Below, piece after piece: positions 26,940 through 37,490 of a DNA stretch of 64,000 bases. The translations under genes were made by a program, and so were the position numbers. This DNA is from Kineosporia babensis (GTDB taxonomy: Bacteria; Actinomycetota; Actinomycetes; Actinomycetales; Kineosporiaceae), in assembly GCF_021129305.1 (NCBI RefSeq), contig NZ_JAJOMB010000028.1:62001-126000 (forward strand), written 5' to 3'. Within the stretch, counting starts at the first letter, position 1. Each line of letters opens with the position of its first letter. The notes under the pieces were generated by a model. That model was not told the origin of the DNA and searched no databases. It worked only from the letters and a program-made list of their open reading frames with translations.

Positions 26940-27399
26940 AGGTTTCGATGATCGTCAACGGTGAGGAAGTCACCCGGGAGATCGAGGGCCGGCTGCTGCT
27001 GGTCCACTTCCTGCGTGAGGAGCTCGGCCTGACCGGCACGCACTGGGGCTGCGACACCAGCAACTGCGGCACCTGCGTGGTCTGGCTGGACGGCGAGCCG
27101 GTCAAGTCCTGCACCGTGCTGGCCGCGATGGCCGGGGGTCACGAGGTGCGCACCGTCGAAGGCCTGGAGCGCAACGGTGAACTCGACCCGGTGCAGCAGG
27201 GCTTCATCGCCTGCCACGGCCTGCAGTGCGGCTTCTGCACCCCCGGCATGATGATGACCGCGCGGGCTCTGCTGGACCGCGATCCCGACCCCTCGGAAGC
27301 CGATATCCGCGAGGCGATCTCGGGCCAGATCTGCCGCTGCACCGGTTACGCCACGATCGTTCGTTCCGTGCAGTGGGCCGCCGCCACGGAGGCTGCGAA

Positions 27400-27403
<4 letters not shown>
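26936..27403 (+). CDS. coxS: Aerobic CO dehydrogenase small (2Fe-2S) subunit
   Basis: A 155-residue iron-sulfur subunit with two [2Fe-2S] sites. The plant-ferredoxin-type site is C39, C44, C47 and C59 ([10 protein letters not shown]). The second site, near the molybdenum, is C98, C101, C133 and C135 ([14 protein letters not shown]). It starts at GTG 26936 inside the coxM stop and ends in an ATGA overlap with coxL, so the three subunits are translationally coupled in the canonical M-S-L order. Confidence 0.96.
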
Positions 27404-29765
<2,362 letters not shown>

Positions 29766-29766
<1 letters not shown>

Positions 29767-30695
29767 TGTCGGTGCCGGAGCGAGCCGTCGAGCTCAGTGC
29801 CCAGCGGGTGCCCTTCGTCCGGGCCACGGTGGTGCGGGCCCAGGTGCCCTCGTCCGCCCAGGCCGGTGACGAGGCGCTGGTGTTGATGGACGGATCGATC
29901 GAGGGTTTCGTGGGTGGGCAGTGCGCCGAGAGTTCGGTGCGGGCGGCTGCCTTAGGGACGCTTGCGGCCGGCGAGACGTTGTTGTTGCGGGTTCTCCCCG
30001 AGGAAGTTGGGTTCCCGGAAACACCGGGCGCGCAGGTGGTGGTCAACCCGTGCTTGTCGGGTGGAGCACTGGAGATCTTCCTGCGGCCGGTGCTGCCGCC
30101 GCCGTTGGTTCAGGTGATCGGGCAGACGCCGGTGGCGCGGGCGGTGGTGGAGATGGGTGAACTGCTGGGCTACGACATGCAGACCACCAGTCCTTCGCCG
30201 GTGCCCAAGGCTTTGATCATCGCCAGCCATGGCCGGGATGACGAGGCCGGCGCAGTGAGAACCGCACTGGACGACGGCGTGGGGTATGTGGCTCTGGTCG
30301 CCAGCCAGAAGCGCGGTCAGGCGGTCCTGGACGAACTTGGCTTGAGCCCGGCCGAACGTGAACGAGTCAGCAGCCCGGCCGGTCTCTGGATCGGGGCCCG
30401 GACCCCGGGCGAGATCGCCCTCTCGATCATGGCCGAGGTGGTTGCGGCTCTGCGACTCAACACCCGGCCGGGCCCAGCTCTCCTCGAACCAAGCATGTCC
30501 AAGGAACCGGCCGCTCCACAGGGCACCCCCAATTCAACGCTCGCGATTGATCCGGTGTGCGGAATGCAGGTGGTCACGACCCCCGGCACTCCCCATGCCG
30601 AGGTGAACGGTACGGACATCTGGTTCTGCGGTGAAGGTTGCCGGGCTCACTACCTGACCGAGCAGGACGTTCCAGCCGAAGCGCACGCCGAATGA
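29766..30695 (+). CDS. XdhC/CoxF-type maturation protein fused to a YHS domain
   Basis: A 309-residue protein. The first part (1 to about 220) is an XdhC/CoxI-family protein (MDGSIEGFVGGQCAESSV, ALIIASHGRDD, SPAGLWIGARTPGEIALSI). XdhC proteins bind molybdenum cofactor and promote its sulfuration and insertion. A Pro/Ser-rich linker leads to a C-terminal YHS domain (about 258-300): IDPVCGMQV and WFCGEGCRAHY with three cysteines, a metal-binding fold. In this operon the YHS domain might handle copper for the Mo-Cu site; that is inference. ATG shares a base with the coxL stop. Confidence 0.85.
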
Positions 30696-31573
30696 GTTCT
30701 CCGTTCGCTGATGTCACCGAGGTTAGGAACGCCCTGGACCGCCATGACCATCTCGTCGACGAAGGTCTGGCCACCGCGGTCTTCCTTGCCCTCACCCTGG
30801 AACAGCCCCTGCTGCTCGAGGGCGAACCGGGGGTGGGCAAGACCGCTACCGCCAAAGCCCTCGCCAGCGCCTTGAACACGCCCTTGATCCGGCTGCAGTG
30901 CTACGAGGGCCTGACCGCGAACGAGGCCCTGTACGAGTGGAACTACCAGCGCCAGCTTCTTGCCATCAGGCTCGCCGAGACCGGCGGCGCAACCATGAGC
31001 GAGGCCGACCTCTTCACCGAGCGGTTCCTGCAGGAGCGACCGGTGCTGAAGGCGTTGCGCCACCGGGGACCTGCTGCTCCGGTGCTCCTGATCGACGAGA
31101 TCGACCGCGCGGACGACGAGTTCGAAGCTCTGCTGTTCGAGTTCCTGGGTGAGGGCGCGATCACCATCCCCGAACTGGGCACGTTCACCGCGGAACGCAA
31201 GCCCGTGGTGGTGCTCACCTCGAACCGCAGCCGAGAACTGCACGATGCCCTGCGCAGACGCTGCCTGTATCACTGGATCGCCTTCCCCGCGCCGGAGCAG
31301 GCGGCCGAGATCCTGCGGCGTCGGGTGCCCAGCGCATCCGAGCCCTTGATCGGTTCGGTCACTCAGTTCATCGCGGCCGCTCGCGGGCTCGAGCTGGACA
31401 AGGCACCGGGAATGGCCGAATCCATCGACTGGCTGGCTGCTCTCAGCGCGCTGGGCGCCGCCGACCTGGTCCGGCCCGACGTGATCCGCACGCTGGGTGC
31501 GGTGGCCAAGACTCCCGACGACGTCTCGGCCGTGGCCGAGGCCCTGGACACGCTGCTGGAAGGGACGCCATGA
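30692..31573 (+). CDS. coxD: MoxR-type AAA+ ATPase for CODH maturation
   Basis: A 293-residue AAA+ ATPase. Walker A is LLEGEPGVGKTATAK, Walker B LLIDEIDRAD, sensor 1 VVLTSNRSRELHDALRRRC. In Oligotropha, CoxD is a membrane-associated AAA+ chaperone needed for sulfuration and copper insertion into the CODH active site, together with the VWA protein CoxE. Same gene set here. ATGA overlap with the XdhC-YHS gene and four-base overlap with coxG. Confidence 0.9.
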   Translation: MSSPFADVTEVRNALDRHDHLVDEGLATAVFLALTLEQPLLLEGEPGVGKTATAKALASALNTPLIRLQCYEGLTANEALYEWNYQRQLLAIRLAETGGATMSEADLFTERFLQERPVLKALRHRGPAAPVLLIDEIDRADDEFEALLFEFLGEGAITIPELGTFTAERKPVVVLTSNRSRELHDALRRRCLYHWIAFPAPEQAAEILRRRVPSASEPLIGSVTQFIAAARGLELDKAPGMAESIDWLAALSALGAADLVRPDVIRTLGAVAKTPDDVSAVAEALDTLLEGTP

Positions 31574-32241
31574 AGATCGATCACGAGTTCACCGTCGGCG
31601 CATCCGTGGACGAGGCCTGGAGAGTGCTCACCGATCTGGAAGGGATCGCACCATGCATGCCGGGGGCCCGCTTGACCGGGGTCGAGGGCGATGTCTACTC
31701 CGGGCGGGTCAAGGTCAAGGTCGGGCCGGTGATCAGTGAATACGCAGGCACTGCGCGGTTTGTGGAGAAGGACGACGCGGCGCACCGGGCGGTGATCGAC
31801 GCCAAGGGCAAGGACTCGCGGGGAGCCGGGAACGCCTCGGCGAAGATTCAGGCCGGGCTGCGGCCGGACGCCTCGGACGCCGCCCGTACCGTCGTCACGG
31901 TCAGCACCGATCTGAGCATCAGCGGCAAGATCGCCCAGTTCGGCAGCGGCATGATCAAGGACGTCTCGACCAAGCTGCTCGGCCAGTTCGTCGAGAACCT
32001 GGAAGCCAAGCTGCAGGCCGAGTCCCAGGCCGCGCCGGTGATTCAGGAACCGCCGGAGACCAAGCCACAGCCGATCATCCGCGCAGTTCCGGCACCCAGC
32101 CCAGCGCCGCCGTCCCCGAACGACGACGAAGCACTCGACCTGCTCAGTCTGGCCGGAGCCTCGGTGCGCAGAAGGGCGATCGCTGCCGGTGCCGGAGCGG
32201 CCGCGCTGGCCGCCCTCATCGTCTATTTCGTGATCAAGTAG
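31570..32241 (+). CDS. coxG: CoxG-type SRPBCC protein, C-terminal membrane anchor
   Basis: A 223-residue protein. Residues 1-150 form the CoxG/SRPBCC domain (MKIDHEFTVGASVDEAWRVL, IAPCMPGARLTGVEG). A Pro/Ala/Ser-rich linker leads to a single C-terminal hydrophobic helix (AGAAALAALIVYFVIK). CoxG recruits CO dehydrogenase to the cytoplasmic membrane and can bind quinone carriers in homologues. Overlaps coxD by four bases; coxE starts two bases after its stop. Confidence 0.92.
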   Translation: MKIDHEFTVGASVDEAWRVLTDLEGIAPCMPGARLTGVEGDVYSGRVKVKVGPVISEYAGTARFVEKDDAAHRAVIDAKGKDSRGAGNASAKIQAGLRPDASDAARTVVTVSTDLSISGKIAQFGSGMIKDVSTKLLGQFVENLEAKLQAESQAAPVIQEPPETKPQPIIRAVPAPSPAPPSPNDDEALDLLSLAGASVRRRAIAAGAGAAALAALIVYFVIK

Positions 32242-32243
32242 CC

Positions 32244-33422
32244 ATGCTGCGGGGCGTCGACACCGCGGCCTTCGTGGTGTCCCTCGCCGTTCGTCTGCAC
32301 TCACGAGGCGCCTCGGTGGGCTTAACTGCAATTGAGGACGCGTCACGGGTACTCGTTCTCCGACCGAGCCTTTCGCGGTCCGAGCTGTATTGGACCACCC
32401 GAGTCACACTGATCCGCCGGCACGATGATCTGGCCGTGTTCGACCGGGTCTTCGCGGCCGTGTTCGACGATGCCGTCCTGGCGATCACTCCCCCGGCCCG
32501 GCGTTCGGCACCGGTGAAGCAAGGCGCGAACGCCTCTGTACAAGGCCAGAACGGTTCCGAGGAGCACGGTTCCGGACTGCCGTGGGCAACCCTGCCACCC
32601 GCGATCGCCGAGGCCGACAACTCCGACGCACCCCAACGCGTCCCCCATCGGTTACCCAGCCACCTGAGCGAGTCGGCCGAACAGCCCTTTGAACAGCTCA
32701 GCGAAGTCGACCTACGGCAGCTCGGCGCCTGGCTGGAGAATGCGATCACGCGCTGGCCCACCCGCCGTTCCCGCCGCGTCGAACCGCATCATGCCGGGCA
32801 CCGCATCTCGCTACGCCGCACCATCGAGCAAGCCAAACGCACCGCCTGGGAACCGGTGCACCTGGTGAAGGTCCGGCCGAGCGACAAGCCCCGGCGCGTC
32901 GTGATGCTCTGCGACGTAAGCCAATCCATGCAAGCACCGTCGGTGGCCTACCTGCATCTGATGCGCGCGCTCGTCCGCCGGACCCACGCCGAAGCGTTCG
33001 CCTTCGCCACCGAACTGACCCGGCTGACCCGCGTCCTGAAGCACCGTTCGGCCGAGGAAGCGTTCGAGCGGGCCAACGAGGCCGTGGCCGATCGCTTCGG
33101 CGGAACCCGGATCGCCACCAGCCTTCAGGCTCTGCTCAGTTCGCATCACCGGAATCTCCTGCGGGGCGCGGTGGTACTGATCGCCAGCGACGGCTGGGAC
33201 AGCGACCAGCCCGAGGCCATGAGTGCCGCGATGGCCCGCCTGCGCCGCCGGGCCCATCGCGTGATCTGGCTGAATCCCCGGGCCGAGGCAGCCGGTTTCG
33301 AGCCGAAGGTCGCGACGATGGCAGCTGCACTGCCGCACTGTCATGCCTTGCTTCCCGCCGGTTCGTTCGCCTCCCTGGCTCGGGTGATCGCCGAGGTTCC
33401 GGAGATCAGCTCCAGAGGGTGA
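32244..33422 (+). CDS. coxE: CoxE-type VWA-domain protein
   Basis: A 392-residue protein with an all-helical/charged N-terminal half and a C-terminal von Willebrand A domain (about 210-385). The metal-ion (MIDAS) motif is present as MLCDVSQSM, with later LIASDGWDSD. CoxE pairs with the MoxR-type CoxD ATPase in maturation of the Mo-Cu centre. It is the last gene of the seven-gene operon. Its end overlaps the convergent LysR gene by 17 bases and no terminator is visible. Confidence 0.9.
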   Translation: MLRGVDTAAFVVSLAVRLHSRGASVGLTAIEDASRVLVLRPSLSRSELYWTTRVTLIRRHDDLAVFDRVFAAVFDDAVLAITPPARRSAPVKQGANASVQGQNGSEEHGSGLPWATLPPAIAEADNSDAPQRVPHRLPSHLSESAEQPFEQLSEVDLRQLGAWLENAITRWPTRRSRRVEPHHAGHRISLRRTIEQAKRTAWEPVHLVKVRPSDKPRRVVMLCDVSQSMQAPSVAYLHLMRALVRRTHAEAFAFATELTRLTRVLKHRSAEEAFERANEAVADRFGGTRIATSLQALLSSHHRNLLRGAVVLIASDGWDSDQPEAMSAAMARLRRRAHRVIWLNPRAEAAGFEPKVATMAAALPHCHALLPAGSFASLARVIAEVPEISSRG

Positions 33423-34362
33423 CATGAATCGAGGGCCGGAAGCGCCCGGCCGTGACGCCCGCACCCCGCAGCATCGCCTGCGCAGCCCGGGGCGTGCTCA
33501 CGAAACGGCTCAGCTCAGCGGCCTCCGGCACCGCGCCCGCACCGGTCAGCGACATCACACTCCAGGTGCCCTGGCCGGGCGCAACGTGATGATTCAGCCG
33601 GACCAGATCACCCCGGGCAATGTCCTGCCCGACCGCGAAAGCCAGGGCCAGGGTCACTCCTTTACCGCGTTTCACCTCTTCCAGCGCGGCCGAATGGCTC
33701 TGGAAGATCTGCTGGTTCGGCTCCGGCACCCGCAACCGCCGCAGCATGCCGGGCACCACGCCGATCCGGCCGATCGCCGAGGGCCCGAGCAACCAGGTCT
33801 GCTCGCGCAGCTGGGCCGGGGCCGGCTTCAGGTCGCAGAGCGGATGTTGCGCCCCGACCACCAGCGCCACCTGGAAGTTCAGGAACGGCTGGTGGCTGAT
33901 CGCCTCGTGCAGGCCGGGCGGTTGCGGGCCGATCGCCACGTCCGCCGCCCGGGTCAGCAGCATCTCGCCGAACTCGCGCGGGCTGTGCACCCCGAGCTCG
34001 ACATCCAGGTCCTTGGCCCGGCCGGCGAACAGCTCGAGCAGTCCGGGAGCGGCGTATTCGGCGAACAGGCTGGAGGCGGCCACCCGCAGGAATCGCCGTC
34101 CGCTGCTGGCCCGGCTCACCTCCAGGACAGTGCGATCCTGCAGCCCCAGCAGTTCGGCCGAGCGGCTGGCCAGGCGCAGCCCGCCCGGTGTGAACGCCAG
34201 GCCGGCCGAGGTCGGGGTGAAGAGCTTGTCGCCGAGTTCCTTGCGGAGCTGGCCCACGTGCGCCGACACCGCAGCCTCGCTGACGCCCAGGTCGGCGGCC
34301 GCCTTCTTCACGGAACCGAGCCGCACAATGGCGGCGAACGCGCGCAGCTGTGTTGGCGTCAC
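33406..34362 (-). CDS. LysR-family transcriptional regulator
   Basis: A 318-residue LysR regulator with N-terminal winged HTH (LRAFAAIVRLGSVKKAAADLGVSEAAVSAHVGQLR, seen in parts: LRAFAAIVRLGSVKKAA, VSEAAVSAHV) and a ligand-binding domain from about 90. Start is GTG with a distant GGGGAG. It lies convergent to and overlapping the cox operon; LysR genes often accompany cox/cut clusters, so it is a candidate CODH regulator, but its placement at the 3' end makes that inference. Alternatively it autoregulates from the 150-base upstream gap. Confidence 0.9.
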   Translation of the reverse strand: MTPTQLRAFAAIVRLGSVKKAAADLGVSEAAVSAHVGQLRKELGDKLFTPTSAGLAFTPGGLRLASRSAELLGLQDRTVLEVSRASSGRRFLRVAASSLFAEYAAPGLLELFAGRAKDLDVELGVHSPREFGEMLLTRAADVAIGPQPPGLHEAISHQPFLNFQVALVVGAQHPLCDLKPAPAQLREQTWLLGPSAIGRIGVVPGMLRRLRVPEPNQQIFQSHSAALEEVKRGKGVTLALAFAVGQDIARGDLVRLNHHVAPGQGTWSVMSLTGAGAVPEAAELSRFVSTPRAAQAMLRGAGVTAGRFRPSIHVTLWS

Positions 34363-34512
34363 GACCGGACATCTCCCCGCGAGTCCCCCGATGGGCTGCG
34401 GACAAACTAACCCAGGCCGGCCCAGCGCTTCCCGGCCAAGAGATGCCTACCCCACCTCGCCTGCGGGCATTCAGCGCCTATTGATCCGCGTTTGCGTCAG
34501 ACCAGGGGTAAA

Positions 34513-35121
34513 TCAACCGTTCGACGCCAGGGCGATTCGCACCGCCCGACGCGCCTCAACCATCCCGGAAGCATCACCGCCCGCAGTGAGAACCACAAGC
34601 GTCCCCTCGTAGATCAGATGCACGTGCGCGCCCACCGCACTGTCCCCGGTGAGATCGTCGAACAACGCCCGCATCCATGCCTTCTCCGCACGGATCACCG
34701 GCACGGCGGGATGATCCCCCTCACCGAGTTCTGCGTACGCATTTACAAAGGCGCACCCACGCAGCTGGCCGCCCATCCACGTCTCCAATGCATCGAACAC
34801 AGCCAGCACCGAGTGCTCAGGTGACCGCGCCGACGCCGGCAGCTCAATCCGCTCCAGGAGGAAACTTCGCCACTGGTGCGCACGGTCCAGCAGGTACAGC
34901 GCCACCAACGCGTCCTTGGAACCGAACCGGTCGTACAGTGTCTTCTTCGTAGTCCCCGCCGTCTCGGCGATCAGATCTACCCCGACCGCGCGCACTCCCC
35001 TGTTGTAGAACAGCTCCCCCGCGGCCTCCAGCAAACGGGTACCCGCGCTGGTCAACGTAGGCAGAGGTTGCAGCACCGGTCGCAGCCCCTCGGGGGTAGA
35101 CGAATCCAGCGTGGTCAGCAC
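34513..35121 (-). CDS. TetR-family transcriptional regulator
   Basis: A 202-residue repressor. HTH near 25-70: LLEAAGELFYNRGVRAVGVD, then IAETAGTTKKTLYDRFGSKDALVALYL. The start GTG follows AGGAGG at five bases, which fixes it. Divergent from a DMT-family exporter 57 bases away; a partial palindrome lies between. The classical arrangement of a local repressor controlling an efflux gene. Ligand unknown. Confidence 0.92.
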   Translation of the reverse strand: MLTTLDSSTPEGLRPVLQPLPTLTSAGTRLLEAAGELFYNRGVRAVGVDLIAETAGTTKKTLYDRFGSKDALVALYLLDRAHQWRSFLLERIELPASARSPEHSVLAVFDALETWMGGQLRGCAFVNAYAELGEGDHPAVPVIRAEKAWMRALFDDLTGDSAVGAHVHLIYEGTLVVLTAGGDASGMVEARRAVRIALASNG

Positions 35122-35146
35122 AAGGCCTCCTAGGTAGGTGCACTGC

Positions 35147-35168
35147 GAGTATACCGACCGGTGTGGTT
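35147..35168. promoter_or_regulatory. Candidate TetR operator overlapping the exporter -10
   Basis: The region contains ACCGACCGGT and a central ACCGGT flanked by GTA and TAC, an imperfect dyad. TATACC (35150-35155) reads as a -10 for the rightward exporter gene. Repressor binding would block it. Assignment rests on position and symmetry only. Confidence 0.4.
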
Positions 35169-35178
35169 ACCTCCAGGG

Positions 35179-36048
35179 ATGGCGAACAAACTGGGGACGC
35201 TTGCGGGCCCGCAGCTGCGTGGGTCCGCTTTGGTGGTGGCGTGGAGTTCGGGCTTCATCGGCGCGGAGCTGGGCGCTCGTCACGCCGGACCGGACACCGC
35301 GCTGACCTGGCGTTTTCTGCTCACTGCGGTGGTCCTGCTGCCCTGGGCGCTACCGGCGTTCGCGCAGTTCGGCCGCCAGGAGTGGCTCCGGCAGGGCGTG
35401 CTGGCGCTGCTGTGCCAGAGCTTCTACCTGGGTGGCGTGTTCTGGGCGGCGGACGAGGGCATCCCGGCCGGAACGTCTGCTCTGATCGGTTCGCTGCAGC
35501 CCGCGCTGGTGGTCTTCCTCAGCACGAAGGGCCTGAAGGTCAGCCACCTGGCCGGGCTGGCCCTGGGAACCGCCGGGGTCGCACTCACCGCGGTCGGAGA
35601 TCTCGGTGCGGGGGTCACGGTCTTCGCGCTGGTCCTGGCCCTGGGCGCGATGCTCAGCCTCAGCGCCGGAACTCTGCTGCAACAGCGCTGGCCCGCACCA
35701 CTCCTGGCCCAGACCCTGGCCGTGCAGGCACTGTTCTCGGCTGCGTTCTTCACCGTCTTCACGGCCGGCGCCGGCACCCTGGCCCCGCCCATGACCACGG
35801 GTTTCTGGACGGCCGTGGTCTGGGGTGTCGGGGCCGGGATCGGCGGCTACGGCTTCTACTACCTGGTGACCACCCGCGACGGCGCAGCCCGGGCCAGCAC
35901 CTTGCTCTACCTGACCCCGGCCGCTACCGCTGTTTGGGCGGCCGCCATGTTCGCCCAACCGATTCGCCTCGCCACCGTGCTCGGGCTGCTGATCAGCGCC
36001 GGCGCAGTGTTCCTGCTCCGGACCACCTCGACCGCACGGCCCGGCTGA
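35179..36048 (+). CDS. EamA/DMT-family transporter
   Basis: A 289-residue protein with about ten transmembrane helices in two EamA repeats (AWSSGFIGAELGARHAGPDT; LALGAMLSLSAGTLLQQRW). Such carriers export metabolites or drugs. It is probably repressed by the divergent TetR gene. ATG 35179 is used; a GTG at 35161, five bases after a -10-like TATACC, would give six extra residues on a leaderless mRNA. Convergent with the flavodoxin gene, one base apart. Confidence 0.88.
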   Translation: MANKLGTLAGPQLRGSALVVAWSSGFIGAELGARHAGPDTALTWRFLLTAVVLLPWALPAFAQFGRQEWLRQGVLALLCQSFYLGGVFWAADEGIPAGTSALIGSLQPALVVFLSTKGLKVSHLAGLALGTAGVALTAVGDLGAGVTVFALVLALGAMLSLSAGTLLQQRWPAPLLAQTLAVQALFSAAFFTVFTAGAGTLAPPMTTGFWTAVVWGVGAGIGGYGFYYLVTTRDGAARASTLLYLTPAATAVWAAAMFAQPIRLATVLGLLISAGAVFLLRTTSTARPG

Positions 36049-36049
36049 C

Positions 36050-36535
36050 TCAGACCAGCGAGGCACCCCACTTCTCCGCCCGCTCCAGTTCTCCCGCCGC
36101 GGAAGGACCCTCGGCCGCGACCACCAGGAAGCTCTCGGGCTCGGCCACGTCGTCGATCACCCGCACCAGCTTCTTCTGGATCTTCTTGGCCGCCGAGCCG
36201 TTCCAGAAGGTCGTGCCGGAAACGCTGTCGAACGCCGCCGCCTTGCCCTGGTACCCGTACTTGGGCAGCTCTTCCAGCCACTCGGCCACCCCGGTCGCGG
36301 GCGGGTTGGCCCCCTGCGTCACGGCGAGCCGACGGGAGGCCGGACCCGGCAGCCCCCGGTTGTGCGTGGGCGCGCCGACCAGCAGCAGATCCACCCCCTG
36401 CACGTGCTCCGGCCTGCACTCATGGGCCTTGACCACCGAAACCGTGGCCCCACGCGAGGTCAGCCCGTTGGTGACGGCCTCGGCGACCTGGGCGGTGTTG
36501 CCGAAGCAGGTCTCGATGACGATCAGGACGTTCAC
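36050..36535 (-). CDS. Flavodoxin-like protein
   Basis: A 161-residue protein with the FMN phosphate-binding loop ETCFGNTAQVAEA (near 8-20) in place of the usual TxTGNT, and a flavodoxin-type core LLLVGAPTHNRGLPGPASRR. It probably carries FMN and shuttles electrons. No partner reductase is adjacent. The C-terminal third is more charged. The start ATG has no strong ribosome site visible. Confidence 0.85.
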   Translation of the reverse strand: MNVLIVIETCFGNTAQVAEAVTNGLTSRGATVSVVKAHECRPEHVQGVDLLLVGAPTHNRGLPGPASRRLAVTQGANPPATGVAEWLEELPKYGYQGKAAAFDSVSGTTFWNGSAAKKIQKKLVRVIDDVAEPESFLVVAAEGPSAAGELERAEKWGASLV

Positions 36536-36719
36536 TGTGCTCGCTCCGTAGTCCGGGCCGTGAGGCAGGCTGTCTTCGATGACTCACCCTGGCGCTGTCC
36601 GGACATCCGCCACAGGTCCAGAGGTCCCGCCGAACACGGACAGTTCGTCCCGGATACACCGCTCCCCCACCCGGCGCGTCGCCACCGGTGCGTGCAGGCC
36701 AGGCGGGAAGATCACGCGC

Positions 36720-37490
36720 ATGACCGCCATCAACGGCTTGCTGGCCGCTCTGTCCTCGGGCGAGGTCGAGATCATCGACATCACCGCCCCGCTCTCGCCG
36801 CAGACCCCGATCCTGCAGCTGCCCCCGCCGTTCGCCAACACCATCCCGATGTCGCTGGAGAAGGTCAGCGACTTCGACGACGACGGCCCGTTCTGGGGCT
36901 GGAACAACATCCACACCGGCGAGCACACCGGCACCCACCTCGACGCCCCGGTGCACTGGGCCAGCGGCCGCGACGGTCTTTCGGTGGACCAGATTTCCCC
37001 GGCCCGGCTGATCGGCCCGGCGGTGATCCTGGACTTCACCGCCGAATCCACTGCCGACGCCGACTTCCTGCTCGAGCCCGCCCACCTCGAGGCCTACGTG
37101 GCCGAGCACGGGCCGCTGCCGGAAGGCGCCTGGCTGCTGCTGCGTACGGGCTGGAGCAGTCGCGGCGGCGACCCGGTGGCCTTCGCCAACGCCGACGAGA
37201 ACGGCGCGCACTGGCCGGGAGTTTCGGTGGCCGGGGCCGAGTGGCTGGCCAAGTCGCCGATCTCCGGGTTCGGGGTCGAGACCGTGGGCATCGACGCCGG
37301 CCAGGCCGGTGGGATGGAGCCTGCTTTCCCGGTGCACTACCACCTGCTGGGTGCCGACAAGTACGGCCTGACGCAGCTGCAGAACCTGGACCGCCTGCCG
37401 CGGACCGGCGCCCTGCTGGTGGTCGCGCCACTGCCGATCGTGGGCGGAACCGGCTCGCCCGCGCGTGCTTTCGCCATCGTGCCGAAGTGA
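36720..37490 (+). CDS. Cyclase family (kynurenine formamidase-like) metal hydrolase
   Basis: A 256-residue protein of the cyclase/KynB family. It has the metal-binding signature HTGTHLDAPVH (about residues 70-80) and an ethanolamine-type end motif HYHLLGADKYGLTQLQNLDRL. The family hydrolyses amide or ester bonds with Mn or Zn; tryptophan-pathway neighbours are absent, so this is unlikely to be kynurenine formamidase itself. It overlaps the next gene (TGATG), a ThDP-dependent enzyme, so the two probably act in sequence on a shared compound. The 184-base gap upstream has no clear regulatory site beyond a TACACC -10-like motif. Confidence 0.88.
   Translation: MTAINGLLAALSSGEVEIIDITAPLSPQTPILQLPPPFANTIPMSLEKVSDFDDDGPFWGWNNIHTGEHTGTHLDAPVHWASGRDGLSVDQISPARLIGPAVILDFTAESTADADFLLEPAHLEAYVAEHGPLPEGAWLLLRTGWSSRGGDPVAFANADENGAHWPGVSVAGAEWLAKSPISGFGVETVGIDAGQAGGMEPAFPVHYHLLGADKYGLTQLQNLDRLPRTGALLVVAPLPIVGGTGSPARAFAIVPK

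Noticed and set aside
33406..34362. LysR gene as proven CODH regulator
   Set aside because: Only adjacency supports it; it is convergent at the 3' end and has no visible link to the coxM promoter.
36362..37489. N-terminal extension of the ThDP enzyme in the same frame
   Set aside because: It runs through the cyclase gene in a different phase and has shadow-type composition; the true start is ATG 37490 at the coupled stop.
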